The position numbers were made by a program, and so were the translations under genes. Below, one piece after another: positions 8,978 through 16,342 of a stretch of 41,715 nucleotides of DNA. This DNA comes from an uncultured Neglectibacter sp. (GTDB taxonomy: Bacteria; Bacillota; Clostridia; Oscillospirales; Acutalibacteraceae). The notes below the pieces were generated by a model. That model saw only the letters and a list, made by a program, of their open reading frames with translations. It made no database searches and was not told the origin of the DNA. Position 1 is the stretch's first letter, and each line of letters opens with the position of its first letter. The stretch spans positions 1 through 41,715 of the forward strand of contig CAJFSY010000014.1 of the NCBI GenBank assembly GCA_904419785.1, given 5' to 3'.

Positions 8978-9006
8978 TTGACAACCACTTGAAATTCCGT
9001 TACGCT
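8978..9006 (+). promoter_or_regulatory. Promoter of the response regulator gene, with repeat-like boxes
   Basis: TTGACA (8978-8983), a 17-bp spacer and TACGCT (9001-9006). TTGAAA (8989-8994) lies exactly 11 bp after TTGACA, and TTACGC (9000-9005) 11 bp further. This resembles the repeats at 9731-9782 and could allow autoregulation. Confidence 0.5.
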
Positions 9007-9040
9007 GGAAGAAATCCGCCATTTCAAAAGGAGAACGCCT

Positions 9041-9712
9041 ATGTATACCATCGCCGTCATCGAGGATGACCAACCTATCGGGGATTTGCTGGAAGAAGTC
9101 TTGGAAAAAGAAGGGTACCAAGTAAAACGGGCATACTCTGGCACAGAGGCTCTTTATCTGCTTTCCAAACAGCCGCCCGACTTGGTGCTCCTGGATTTGA
9201 TGCTCCCTGGGCTTGCCGGGGAACAGGTATTGGAGAAAATCTCCGGGATTCCGGTGATCGTGGTCAGTGCCAAAGTCGGGGTGGACGATAAAGTCAAGCT
9301 GCTCTTGGGAGGGGCTGCGGATTATATCACCAAACCCTTTGAAATACGGGAATTGCTGGCACGGGTCAAGGTTCAGCTGCGGGCCACACCTTCCCCCACC
9401 GCACCCGTGTTGCGGGCAGGAGACTTGACGATGGACAGCCTTTCCCGGGAGGTTACTGCCGGAGGCGTCCCCGTCCACCTGACGAAAACGGAATACGCCA
9501 TTTTGAAGCTTCTGCTGCAAAATCCCAACCAGGCTGTGGCAAAATCGGTCATTCTCGACCGCATCGCCGAGGACACCCCCGACTGCACCGACAGTTCCTT
9601 AAAGCAGCATGTGAGCAACTTGCGGAAGAAACTCCGGGATGCGGGGGGACGGGATTACATTCAAGCTGTGTGGGGCATCGGCTTCCGACTGAACTCGGAA
9701 GAAGCCTCCTGA
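9041..9712 (+). CDS. OmpR/PhoB-family response regulator
   Basis: A 223-aa transcription factor. The receiver domain (1-~115) has the acidic pair E8/D9/D10, phospho-acceptor D52 (LVLLDLMLPG), S76 and K98 (TKPF). The C-terminal winged helix (~125-220) has LTKTEYAILKLL, SSLKQHVSNLRKKL in the recognition-helix region and the closing YIQAVWGIGFRL. It precedes the ABC transporter and histidine kinase genes and should be phosphorylated by the kinase at 12445. Repeated TTGACC boxes at 9731-9782 are its likely target. The SD is AAAGGAG. BLAST-type naming (CprR, VanR and similar) cannot be decided here. Confidence 0.93.
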   Translation: MYTIAVIEDDQPIGDLLEEVLEKEGYQVKRAYSGTEALYLLSKQPPDLVLLDLMLPGLAGEQVLEKISGIPVIVVSAKVGVDDKVKLLLGGAADYITKPFEIRELLARVKVQLRATPSPTAPVLRAGDLTMDSLSREVTAGGVPVHLTKTEYAILKLLLQNPNQAVAKSVILDRIAEDTPDCTDSSLKQHVSNLRKKLRDAGGRDYIQAVWGIGFRLNSEEAS

Positions 9713-9730
9713 GGTGTGGGGCAGGACAAT

Positions 9731-9797
9731 GTCACCTTTTCTTGACGAAATCTTTACCTTTTTCTTGACCGCTTTCTTGACCTTTCCTTTGTAAGAT
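9731..9797 (+). promoter_or_regulatory. Array of 11-12 bp direct repeats with -10 box before the resistance operon
   Basis: Five hexamers occur in the same orientation: GTCACC (9731), TTGACG (9742), TTTACC (9753), TTGACC (9765) and TTGACC (9777). Their starts are 11, 11, 12 and 12 bp apart, one helical turn each. A -10-like TAAGAT sits at 9792-9797 without a well-spaced -35 (a TTGACC at 9765 leaves 21 bp). This layout resembles OmpR-family activated promoters such as PhoP-regulated ones, where dimers bind ~11-bp repeats from about -20 to -60. The likely binder is the response regulator encoded at 9041. Confidence 0.6.
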
Positions 9798-9828
9798 ACT
9801 CCCAGATCAAAAAGGAGGTATCACAATC

Positions 9829-10743
9829 GTGGAATACGTGTTGGAAACCAATAAGCTCTGCAAGCATTACCGGCGCTTCAAAGCTTTGGACAGTTTGACT
9901 ATGCGGGTGCCCAAAGGGTCTATTTACGGCCTGGCGGGAAAAAACGGCGCGGGAAAAACCACTCTCATCCGGCTGGTATGCGGCTTGCAGGAGCCTAGCG
10001 CCGGAGAATACTCCCTCTATGGGAAACGCTGGGACGAGAAAAGTATCGTCCAGGCGCGGCGCCGCATGGGAGCCGTGGTGGAGACCCCTTCCCTCTACCC
10101 TGACATGACCGCCGTGGACAATTTGAAAATGCAGTACCGCGTACTGGGCCTTCCCAGTGAGAAGGACATCCCCGAGCTTTTGCGCTTGGTGGGATTGGAA
10201 AACACCGGCAAGAAAAAAGCCAAGAATTTTTCCCTGGGAATGCGGCAGCGCTTGGGAATCGCCGTGGCGCTGTGCGGCGACCCCGATTTTCTTGTGCTGG
10301 ACGAACCAGTCAACGGCCTGGACCCCCAAGGCATTGTGGAAATGCGGGAGCTGATCTTGAAGCTGAACCGGGAACGGCAAATCACCGTGCTGATTTCCAG
10401 CCACATTCTTGATGAGCTTTCCAAGCTGGCCACCCATTACGGCTTCATCGACGGGGGCCGCATGATACGAGAGGTCAGCAGCGAAGAACTGGAAGCAGCC
10501 TGCCGCAAATGCGTTCGGGCCCAAGTGACAAACGCTCAAGCGCTGGTGCGGATACTGGACCGCTGGGGGATGGACTACAGCGTCGTAGAGGATGGTGTCG
10601 TGGACGTTTACGGTTCGGTGAACATTTCCCAACTGGTGGAAGAACTGGGAAAAGAACACTGCCAGCTGCTCTCATTGAAAGAGCGTGACGAAACTCTGGA
10701 GAGCTATTATATCAATCTGGTAGGAGGTGAGCGGGATGCGTAA
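9829..10743 (+). CDS. ABC exporter ATPase, LanF/BcrA/CprA type
   Basis: A 304-aa ATPase of a peptide-antibiotic resistance exporter. Walker A GKNGAGKT is at ~37-44, the signature FSLGMRQR at ~134-141, Walker B FLVLDEP at ~154-160 and the switch His at ~192. The Q-loop position holds Glu instead of Gln (VVETPSLYP, E85). This E-loop is described for lantibiotic-immunity LanF ATPases and is also seen in BcrA-type proteins. Translation starts at GTG 9829 with a strong AAAGGAGG SD 10 nt upstream. The stop overlaps the next ATG by 8 bp. The order ATPase-permease-permease-kinase matches C. difficile cprABC-cprK. The compound handled is unknown. Confidence 0.9.
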   Translation: MEYVLETNKLCKHYRRFKALDSLTMRVPKGSIYGLAGKNGAGKTTLIRLVCGLQEPSAGEYSLYGKRWDEKSIVQARRRMGAVVETPSLYPDMTAVDNLKMQYRVLGLPSEKDIPELLRLVGLENTGKKKAKNFSLGMRQRLGIAVALCGDPDFLVLDEPVNGLDPQGIVEMRELILKLNRERQITVLISSHILDELSKLATHYGFIDGGRMIREVSSEELEAACRKCVRAQVTNAQALVRILDRWGMDYSVVEDGVVDVYGSVNISQLVEELGKEHCQLLSLKERDETLESYYINLVGGERDA

Positions 10744-11578
10744 CCTTCTTTCCGCGAACTTTTACAGGTTGGTAAGGAGCAAGGTGTTCTACGCGGGGCT
10801 TCTTGCCGCCGCAGGAGTGGAGATATACACGTTGCTCTCCGATTACAGGGGCATCCTAAACTGGAAGGGTGGACTGGAGGAAGCCTTTTTCTTCTACCCC
10901 ATGCTGGTTGTTCTGGCCATGCCCGCTTTTTGCGGCATCTACTTAGGTACGGAATACGCCGATGGCACACTGCGCAGCAAACTGGCGGCGGGAATCCCCC
11001 GCTGGAAGATATACACTGCCAACCTGATAATAGCTGCCGCAGTTTCCCTGGCCTTGTCCACTGTGGGCATCCTTGCCGGTCTGGCCTTGGGCCTCCCTCT
11101 GGTGGGAGGCTTCCACCTGAGCGCCCAAACTCTGGCGGCCTATCTTGTCTGCTCTTGTGTGGTGGGCGTGGCAGCAGCCTCCTTTTCCACCATGTTGGCC
11201 CTGCTGGTTCCCAACCGGGCGGTGGGCTTGGTAGTGGGAATCCTGCTGACCTTTGCCCTCTTGTTTGTAGGACAAAGCCTTATGACCACGCTGATAGAAC
11301 CGGAACTGGTGCAGGAATCCACCCAGATCGTAGAAAACGGGCAAGTGGCCTATCTCACAGAATACGGCGCCCCCATGGTGCCAAATCCCGACTATATCCA
11401 GGGTATCCCCCGGATGCTCTGCACCTTCTTCCTGTACTTCCTGCCTACCAGCCAGTGTTTCACGGTAGCGTTTACAGCCATGGATTTTCCCGGCCTGCTG
11501 CTGGCCTTGGGTGCTCTGTTCACCCTTCTGACCACCGCTGTGGGGCTGGGCCTGTTTGTCCGCAAGGACGTGAAATAA
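10736..11578 (+). CDS. ABC-2 type permease, LanE/CprB-like
   Basis: A 280-aa membrane protein with about six hydrophobic segments. Its N-terminus (NLLSANFYRLVRSKVFYAGLL) matches the ABC-2 permease pattern of lantibiotic protection systems. It shares clear similarity with the next gene, including an early FY/LYRLVRSK motif, CGIYLGTEYADGTLRSKL and a late NPDY element, so the two are paralogues. The ATG at 10736 is preferred because GGAGGTG ends 6 nt upstream. It overlaps the ATPase gene by 8 bp. Confidence 0.87.
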   Translation: MRNLLSANFYRLVRSKVFYAGLLAAAGVEIYTLLSDYRGILNWKGGLEEAFFFYPMLVVLAMPAFCGIYLGTEYADGTLRSKLAAGIPRWKIYTANLIIAAAVSLALSTVGILAGLALGLPLVGGFHLSAQTLAAYLVCSCVVGVAAASFSTMLALLVPNRAVGLVVGILLTFALLFVGQSLMTTLIEPELVQESTQIVENGQVAYLTEYGAPMVPNPDYIQGIPRMLCTFFLYFLPTSQCFTVAFTAMDFPGLLLALGALFTLLTTAVGLGLFVRKDVK

Positions 11579-11591
11579 GGAGGTGCGGCGC

Positions 11592-12434
11592 ATGAGAACT
11601 CTCTTTTCGGCGGACCTCTACCGGCTGGTCCGCAGCAAATCCCTGTATGTGGGCATGCTCTGCCTCGCCCTGATGGAGGTGTGGCTGATGAAAAACTCCG
11701 CTCAAGGTTCTAACGCCGTACAGGGCATGGAACGCCAAAACTTTTTCTCCTTCAACATGCTCCTTCCCTTTGCCATTGCCGCGTTCTGCGGGCTGTTTAT
11801 CGGGGCCGACTTTTCCCATGGGACCATACGCAACAAGTTGATCAGCGGCCACACAAAAGGGCAGATCTACCTGTCCCACGCTCTTTCGTCCGCCATCACC
11901 GCGGTATGCTTTTGCGCTGCGGCAATGGCAGCCGGGGCAGTATACGGCCTGGCGGATGGACGCGTTTTCACCCTGGGAAGCGAAGCTCTGCTGGGATACA
12001 TCCTCTGCTCCCTGGCATCGGGGATAGCCTCATCAGCCTTGGCCGTACTAGCCGCCACCCTGTTTTCCAACCGGTCCGTGGGCATCATCGTCAGCCTGGT
12101 GATAGCATTTGTATTAATGTGCGGCGCTCAGATCATCAACAATTCCTTAAGCCAGTCTGAAACCATTCCCCAATTCACCGAACAGCAAGTGGGAAGCATT
12201 ACGATGTACGCCGCGGACCCCACCCTGCCGGAAGTCCCCAACCCGGACTATCCCACGGGAGCCGAACGGGCTGTCCTGGAATTTCTGTGGGACTTTATCC
12301 CCGCCTGCCAAGCGACGCAACTCACCATGGCCACGGTGGAGTCCTATGGGCCGCTGCTGCTTTTCAGCGCGCTATTTCTCGTTCTGACCACTGGCGCTGG
12401 GCTGCTTTTGTTCCAGAAAAAAGATATCAAATAG
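11592..12434 (+). CDS. ABC-2 type permease, LanG/CprC-like
   Basis: A 280-aa membrane protein paralogous to the preceding permease: LYRLVRSKSLYVGMLCLALMEVW at the start, CGLFIGADFSHGTIRNKLISG near 80-100 and VPNPDYPTG late. Two related permeases per ATPase is the LanFEG/CprABC plan. The ATG at 11592 follows an AAGGAGGTG SD, 13 nt after the previous stop. It is expected to form the membrane channel with the 10736 product. Confidence 0.87.
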   Translation: MRTLFSADLYRLVRSKSLYVGMLCLALMEVWLMKNSAQGSNAVQGMERQNFFSFNMLLPFAIAAFCGLFIGADFSHGTIRNKLISGHTKGQIYLSHALSSAITAVCFCAAAMAAGAVYGLADGRVFTLGSEALLGYILCSLASGIASSALAVLAATLFSNRSVGIIVSLVIAFVLMCGAQIINNSLSQSETIPQFTEQQVGSITMYAADPTLPEVPNPDYPTGAERAVLEFLWDFIPACQATQLTMATVESYGPLLLFSALFLVLTTGAGLLLFQKKDIK

Positions 12435-12444
12435 GAGGGCTACT

Positions 12445-13338
12445 ATGACGGCTGTTCTGTGGGCTGTGATCATACTGCTGGTGATCGTCTTGGCCGCTTT
12501 ATGTGCCAAGATATATCTATTGCGCAAAGGGACGCGCCAGCTTCGGGAAGGGCTGCGCCTGCGGCTCACAGAACAGACCAACACCCTGCTTTCCCTCTCC
12601 ACCCGTGACAAAGCAATGCGCCGGCTGGCGGATTCCCTCAACGAGGAACTGCGGGCTTTGCGCAGGGAACGGCTGAGATATCAGCAAGGGGACCGGGAGC
12701 TGAAAGAAGGGGTGGCAAACATGTCACACGACCTGCGCACGCCGTTGACGGCCATCTGCGGCTATCTGGAACTGTTAAAAGAACTGCAGCTCCCCCCGGA
12801 CGCAACCCGGTATCTGGCCCAAATCGAAAACAGGACAGAAGCCTTAAAGCGGCTGACGGAAGAACTTTTCCGGTATTCGGTGGTCAATTCCAGCCAGGAA
12901 TTGGACTTGGAGCCGGTGAACCTGGGCAACGCTTTGGAGCAAGCTTTGCTCTCCTTTTACGGCGCCTTTGAAAGCAAAGGGATCACCCCCAAGGTAGAAC
13001 TGCCTGCTCAAAAGGTAGAGCGCTTGCTGGACCCTGCCGCCTTGAACCGGGTGCTGGGAAACATCCTTTCTAACGGGCTGAAATACAGTGCCGGAGACTT
13101 GACCGTCACCCTGGATAGCGGGGGGACGTTTACCTTTTCCAATCTGGCCCCAGACTTAGACCAGGTAACGGCGGGCAAACTTTTTGACCGGTTCTATACG
13201 GTAGAAGCCGCCCGGCATTCTACCGGCCTGGGACTGTCCATCGCCAAACTGCTTGCTGAACGTATGGGAGGAAGCATTGGCGCAAGCTATGAAACAGGCA
13301 GGCTCACCATCACCCTGGCTTTTAAGGAAACACTTTGA
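12445..13338 (+). CDS. Sensor histidine kinase with a single N-terminal helix
   Basis: A 297-aa kinase. One hydrophobic helix (~3-27, VLWAVIILLVIVLAALCAKIYLL) leads into a charged coiled-coil-like segment (~30-88). The dimerisation/phosphoacceptor box holds H95 (MSHDLRTPLTAICGYLELL). The N box is NRVLGNILSNGLKYS, the F box KLFDRFY and the G2 box TGLGLSIAK. The usual G1 DxGxG box is not evident (it reads FSNLAPDLD). There is no extracellular sensor domain, so the stimulus may come through the ABC transporter or from inside the membrane, as proposed for kinases coupled to peptide-resistance exporters. It is last in the transporter operon (SD GGAGGG), a terminator follows, and it likely phosphorylates the 9041 regulator. 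Confidence 0.9.
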   Translation: MTAVLWAVIILLVIVLAALCAKIYLLRKGTRQLREGLRLRLTEQTNTLLSLSTRDKAMRRLADSLNEELRALRRERLRYQQGDRELKEGVANMSHDLRTPLTAICGYLELLKELQLPPDATRYLAQIENRTEALKRLTEELFRYSVVNSSQELDLEPVNLGNALEQALLSFYGAFESKGITPKVELPAQKVERLLDPAALNRVLGNILSNGLKYSAGDLTVTLDSGGTFTFSNLAPDLDQVTAGKLFDRFYTVEAARHSTGLGLSIAKLLAERMGGSIGASYETGRLTITLAFKETL

Positions 13339-13345
13339 ACCAAGT

Positions 13346-13386
13346 AAAAATCGGCTGGACCGCCAATGGGTCTCAGCCGATTTTTT
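13346..13386 (+). terminator. Terminator of the resistance operon
   Basis: Stem AAAAATCGGCTG/CAGCCGATTTTT with a ~17-nt loop, ending in TTTTTT, just after the kinase stop at 13338. Confidence 0.9.
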
Positions 13387-13400
13387 ACATCACATATGTT

Positions 13401-13656
13401 TTAGATTTTCACCAAACGGACCGCCATATACTCTTTACCAGGCAAAGTGATGTCCATTGGCTACCCGCACCGGGCCGTAATTATTGCCCGTGGCCGGGAC
13501 AACCGTAAAACTGCCGGAAGTTTTCGCCTGAGAAAAACTTCCGCTGGTCTCGTTCTTTCCACGAGACACACCTTTCACCCATTGTTCTACAAAGGGGTTG
13601 CCCTCCTTTGGCCCTTGCAGAGTAATTTCAAAAATATCCCAACGTTCCACTTGCAT
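13401..13656 (-). pseudogene. Remnant of a DUF5060-type glycoside hydrolase
   Basis: Only the two ends of a gene survive. From ATG 13656 (SD GAGGAG) the frame reads MQVERWDIFEITLQGPKEGNPFVEQW, the hallmark start of DUF5060 domains found N-terminally in putative glycoside hydrolases. It then jumps to SGSFTVVPATGNNYGPVRVANGHHFA, which belongs ~50-60 residues later in the same domain, and stops. Another frame continues as ITLPGKEYMAVRLVKI and stops at 13401, resembling the C-terminal strand of such enzymes. Intact enzymes are ~450-550 aa; about 75 aa remain. I infer at least two internal deletions with loss of all catalytic residues. It neighbours other broken sugar genes. Confidence 0.65.
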
Positions 13657-13988
13657 CGATAACTTCTCCTCATTCTTGATTATTCATTTGTCTCCAGCTT
13701 TTCTAGCATTACACTTTTCCTCACTTGTAATTTTCAACAACTTTATCATTGTATATTCCATTAATAATCAACAATATTAAATATGTCTTTCTGTGAGTTT
13801 TGGTAGTCACTTTTCTTCTATACCAGCCCGACGAAACAACGTTTCGCCCAGCGTATTGGCAAATATCATGATCGCATGTGCTAAAGTAGAATTTAGCTAT
13901 GAAAAAAATAGTTTTTCCCGGGAAATTTTATTTTTGTAAAGTAAACGCCACCTTACAATACAACGCCAATTGAGGGCCTTTACTATAT
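13657..13988. other. AT-rich spacer between divergent gene remnants
   Basis: No gene is seen. A short inverted repeat (CGAAAC-AAC-GTTTCG, about 13830-13844) lies in the middle. The minus-strand promoter of the glycoside hydrolase remnant should be here, but I see no clear one. Confidence 0.45.
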
Positions 13989-14017
13989 ATGCAATTAGGC
14001 GTTTTATATAATTGCAT
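13989..14017. repeat. Inverted repeat upstream of the dehydrogenase remnant
   Basis: Perfect 9-bp arms ATGCAATTA (13989-13997) and TAATTGCAT (14009-14017) are separated by 11 bp. It lies 25 bp before the -35 of the next promoter. It could be an operator half-site pair or just a hairpin. Confidence 0.5.
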
Positions 14018-14041
14018 CTCTAAATTTTGTAGTCCTTTCCG

Positions 14042-14070
14042 TTGACTTTTATGCAAAAATATGATTAAAT
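14042..14070 (+). promoter_or_regulatory. Promoter of the dehydrogenase remnant
   Basis: TTGACT (14042-14047), a 17-bp spacer and TTAAAT (14065-14070). A near-perfect palindrome begins at the next base, as expected for a repressed promoter. Confidence 0.55.
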
Positions 14071-14093
14071 TAAACCGGTTTTGAACCAGTTTA
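14071..14093 (+). promoter_or_regulatory. Candidate operator (23-bp palindrome) overlapping the transcript start
   Basis: Arms TAAACCGGTT (14071-14080) and AACCAGTTTA (14084-14093) match at 9 of 10 positions around a TTG centre. Size and position, directly after the -10, fit a dimeric repressor. The two GntR-LacI hybrids at 17872 and 19946 are the obvious candidates; which one binds is unknown. Confidence 0.6.
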
Positions 14094-14141
14094 TATTTTA
14101 AAAAACAAGAAGATGCCTATGTTTTAGAAAGGATGACAAAC

Positions 14142-14868
14142 ATGAAAAAGATCGCCATTATCGGAGCAGGCGGCATCGCTAAAAGCGTTCATATTCCCAG
14201 CTTGCAAAAAATACCCGAAGCAGCTATTCAGGCTGTTTGTGATGTCATACCTCAAAAAGCTAAAGAAGCTGCCGCTTTCTTTCCCGGCGCATCCTGGTAT
14301 GATAATTATCACATCATGTTGGAAAAAGAAGACTTGGATGGCGTTTTCGTTTTGGTTCAACCCGATCAATCCTTTCGGATCGTTTCAGACATGATGCGTG
14401 CCGGTCTTGATGTGTTTTGTGAAAAGCCAGCCGGCATAACTTTATTTCAATATAGAAAGCCTCAAAAGACTTCAAGAGGAAACAAAAGTATTATTACAAG
14501 TTGGGTTTAACCGGCGCTTTATTCCACTGGTTCAAAAAGTGGTGGAATTAATCTCTCCTTTTGGGCCCCTCACCCAAGTAGGCGGGTGTTTTTTCAAAAA
14601 TAGCAGTGCAAGTTTTTACGATGGATGCGCCAGTTCTTTGGAATGCGATGTGGTTCATGTAGCAGATTTGTTATGCTTTTTTACCGGTAGTCCTGCAACA
14701 GAAGCGAAAACAGTTACTTCCCAAGTCGAAAGCCCTGTTGTAAATAGCTGGAATTCCGCTATATATTTTGAAAACGGTGCTACTGGAACTATCCGGTCCA
14801 ATTACGCCACAGGAGGGCGGGTACATACATTTGAATTGCATAACAGCCAAGTCAGCGTTTACTTATTG
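14142..14868 (+). pseudogene. Broken Gfo/Idh/MocA-family dehydrogenase
   Basis: The first frame (14142-14510) reads MKKIAIIGAGGIAKSVHIPSLQK, a Rossmann GxGGIA nucleotide-binding motif, followed by the family's CEKPAG motif near residue 95-100. Near 14458-14465 the coding frame shifts. The continuation IESLKRLQEETKVLLQVGFNRRFIPLVQKVVEL is found in a second frame and runs through GFNRRF, the usual middle-domain element, to about HNSQVSVYL. Coding similarity ends near 14868, where the tail of the opposing binding-protein gene begins. About 240 of the usual ~340 residues remain, so both a frameshift and a 3' truncation are present. Such enzymes oxidise sugars or inositols with NAD(P). Confidence 0.75.
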
Positions 14869-15344
14869 TCATATTGGCTCAAATCATACTCATCCAGTGA
14901 GATGAATATCCCTTGGGAAGCATAATAGTTCATATCTGTAGGCTGCATGAAATAATTGGCGCGAATGATATTGGGATACTCGCCGGAATTAAGCATAACG
15001 TTTAATTTTTCATTTGCATCCGCCTGGCTAACCGCATTAAATTCTAGTTGGATCCCGGTTTCATCCACCACCTTTTTAGTAAACACGTTGTCATCATAAT
15101 CGAAACTACTCACCTTTTCACCAATGCCCGCCAAAAAGATGGAAAGGGTAAGCTCTTCGCCTTCTTTAACAATTGGCAGTTCACCTGGTGGATTTAGAAT
15201 GCTTTCCCCTTCCCCAGACGTACTGGTAGTGGAAGCTTCCTGGTTTCCTCCCCCGTCGCTACTCCCGCTGCCTCCGCCATTACAGGCAGTGGTGCTCAAT
15301 AAAAGAGCACTCGCCAGCAAGACCGCTAACAAACGTTTTTTCAT
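14859..15344 (-). pseudogene. Truncated sugar-binding lipoprotein (LplA type)
   Basis: From ATG 15344 (SD AAGGAGG) it reads a lipoprotein signal (MKKRLLAVLLASALLLSTTAC, Cys 21), a Gly/Ser-rich linker and the start of a large LplA-like oligosaccharide-binding protein (ELTLSIFLAGIGEKV, LNVMLNSGEYPNIIR, GIFISLDEY). It stops after 161 residues, where ~500-550 are expected, exactly where the opposing dehydrogenase remnant also ends. It is last in an operon with two intact permeases, so this importer has lost its specificity subunit. The short product could still be exported but could not form both lobes of a binding protein. Confidence 0.8.
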
Positions 15345-15391
15345 TTTTGATTTTCCTCCTTTTATTTGTTAAGTGTTATTAGGGAGCAATG

Positions 15392-16318
15392 TCATTCTTT
15401 TAAAGAACCGATCATCATGCCTTTAATGAAAAACTTCTGCACAAAGGGATATACGATCATCATTGGCAAAGCGCCCACCACTAAAACCGCATACCGCAAC
15501 TGCTGCAACAAATCCTGCATACTGGTTGTTTTGTTCGGGTCCATGTTGGCTTTCATTTCCGCCGGCATTTGCGCCACGAACAGAATATCTCTCAAAACAA
15601 GTTGCAGAGGATACATATCCGGCTTGCTTGTATAAAGCATAGCGTTCATGTAATTATTCCAAATCCCCACCAAATTGAAGAGAACCATAACAGCAATGAC
15701 CGGTTTGGCCAAAGGCAACGCCATTTTTAAAAAGAATCTCAAGTCATTGCAACCGTCAATATGGGCGGCATCCAAAATCCCCTGAGGCAGACTTGTCTGG
15801 AAATAAGATTTTACGATTACCATGTTATAGCAAGAAAAACTAAACGCTACAATAAGAGCCCATCTGGTATTCATCAATCCTAAATCCTGCATAAGCATGT
15901 AATTCGGGATCAATCCACCACTAAAGAACATAGTGATCATAAAAAACACCAGAAATATTTTCCGTCCGGGCAAGTCCGAACGGGAAAGCGGATAGGCACT
16001 GAGCAACAATAGCACCACTGCTGTAAAAGTACCACCTGCTGCATAAAGAACGGAATTTAAAAATCCACTTGTAATAAGATCGTAATTCAATACTGCTTTA
16101 TACGAATCCAAAGTGAAGTCAACCGGCCATAAAAATACCCTGTTTTGTATGATCGCTTCAGTAGAACTGAAAGAACAAACAACAGAATACCAAAGCGGAA
16201 AAAATACAATGCATCCCACTACAATCAAGAAAATGGTGTTGACAATATAGAAAATAGTATCCGTACCAGACAGACGCTTTTTTCTATAAATTTTGACCTC
16301 TTTCGACGCAGTTTGCAT
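15392..16318 (-). CDS. Carbohydrate ABC permease, LplC/YtcP type
   Basis: A 308-aa membrane protein with about six helices. The first is at ~20-45 (TIFYIVNTIFLIVVGCIVFFPLWYS). The EAA loop reads GILDAAHIDGCNDLRFFLKMALPLAKP. The C-terminal phrase FIKGMMIGSLKE is typical of LplC-like permeases. The ATG at 16318 is chosen for its GGAGGAAAC SD; an upstream in-frame ATG lacks one. The frame is intact and of normal length. It lies between LplB-type permease and truncated binding-protein genes, so the transporter as a whole is probably non-functional unless another binding protein serves it. Confidence 0.9.
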   Translation of the reverse strand: MQTASKEVKIYRKKRLSGTDTIFYIVNTIFLIVVGCIVFFPLWYSVVCSFSSTEAIIQNRVFLWPVDFTLDSYKAVLNYDLITSGFLNSVLYAAGGTFTAVVLLLLSAYPLSRSDLPGRKIFLVFFMITMFFSGGLIPNYMLMQDLGLMNTRWALIVAFSFSCYNMVIVKSYFQTSLPQGILDAAHIDGCNDLRFFLKMALPLAKPVIAVMVLFNLVGIWNNYMNAMLYTSKPDMYPLQLVLRDILFVAQMPAEMKANMDPNKTTSMQDLLQQLRYAVLVVGALPMMIVYPFVQKFFIKGMMIGSLKE

Positions 16319-16342
16319 ACAGTTTCCTCCTTCCTCCATTTT

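Noticed and set aside
9754-10659. Minus-strand open frame of 301 codons over the LanF-type ATPase
   Set aside because: The plus frame has the complete ATPase motif set and a strong SD; this is its antisense shadow.
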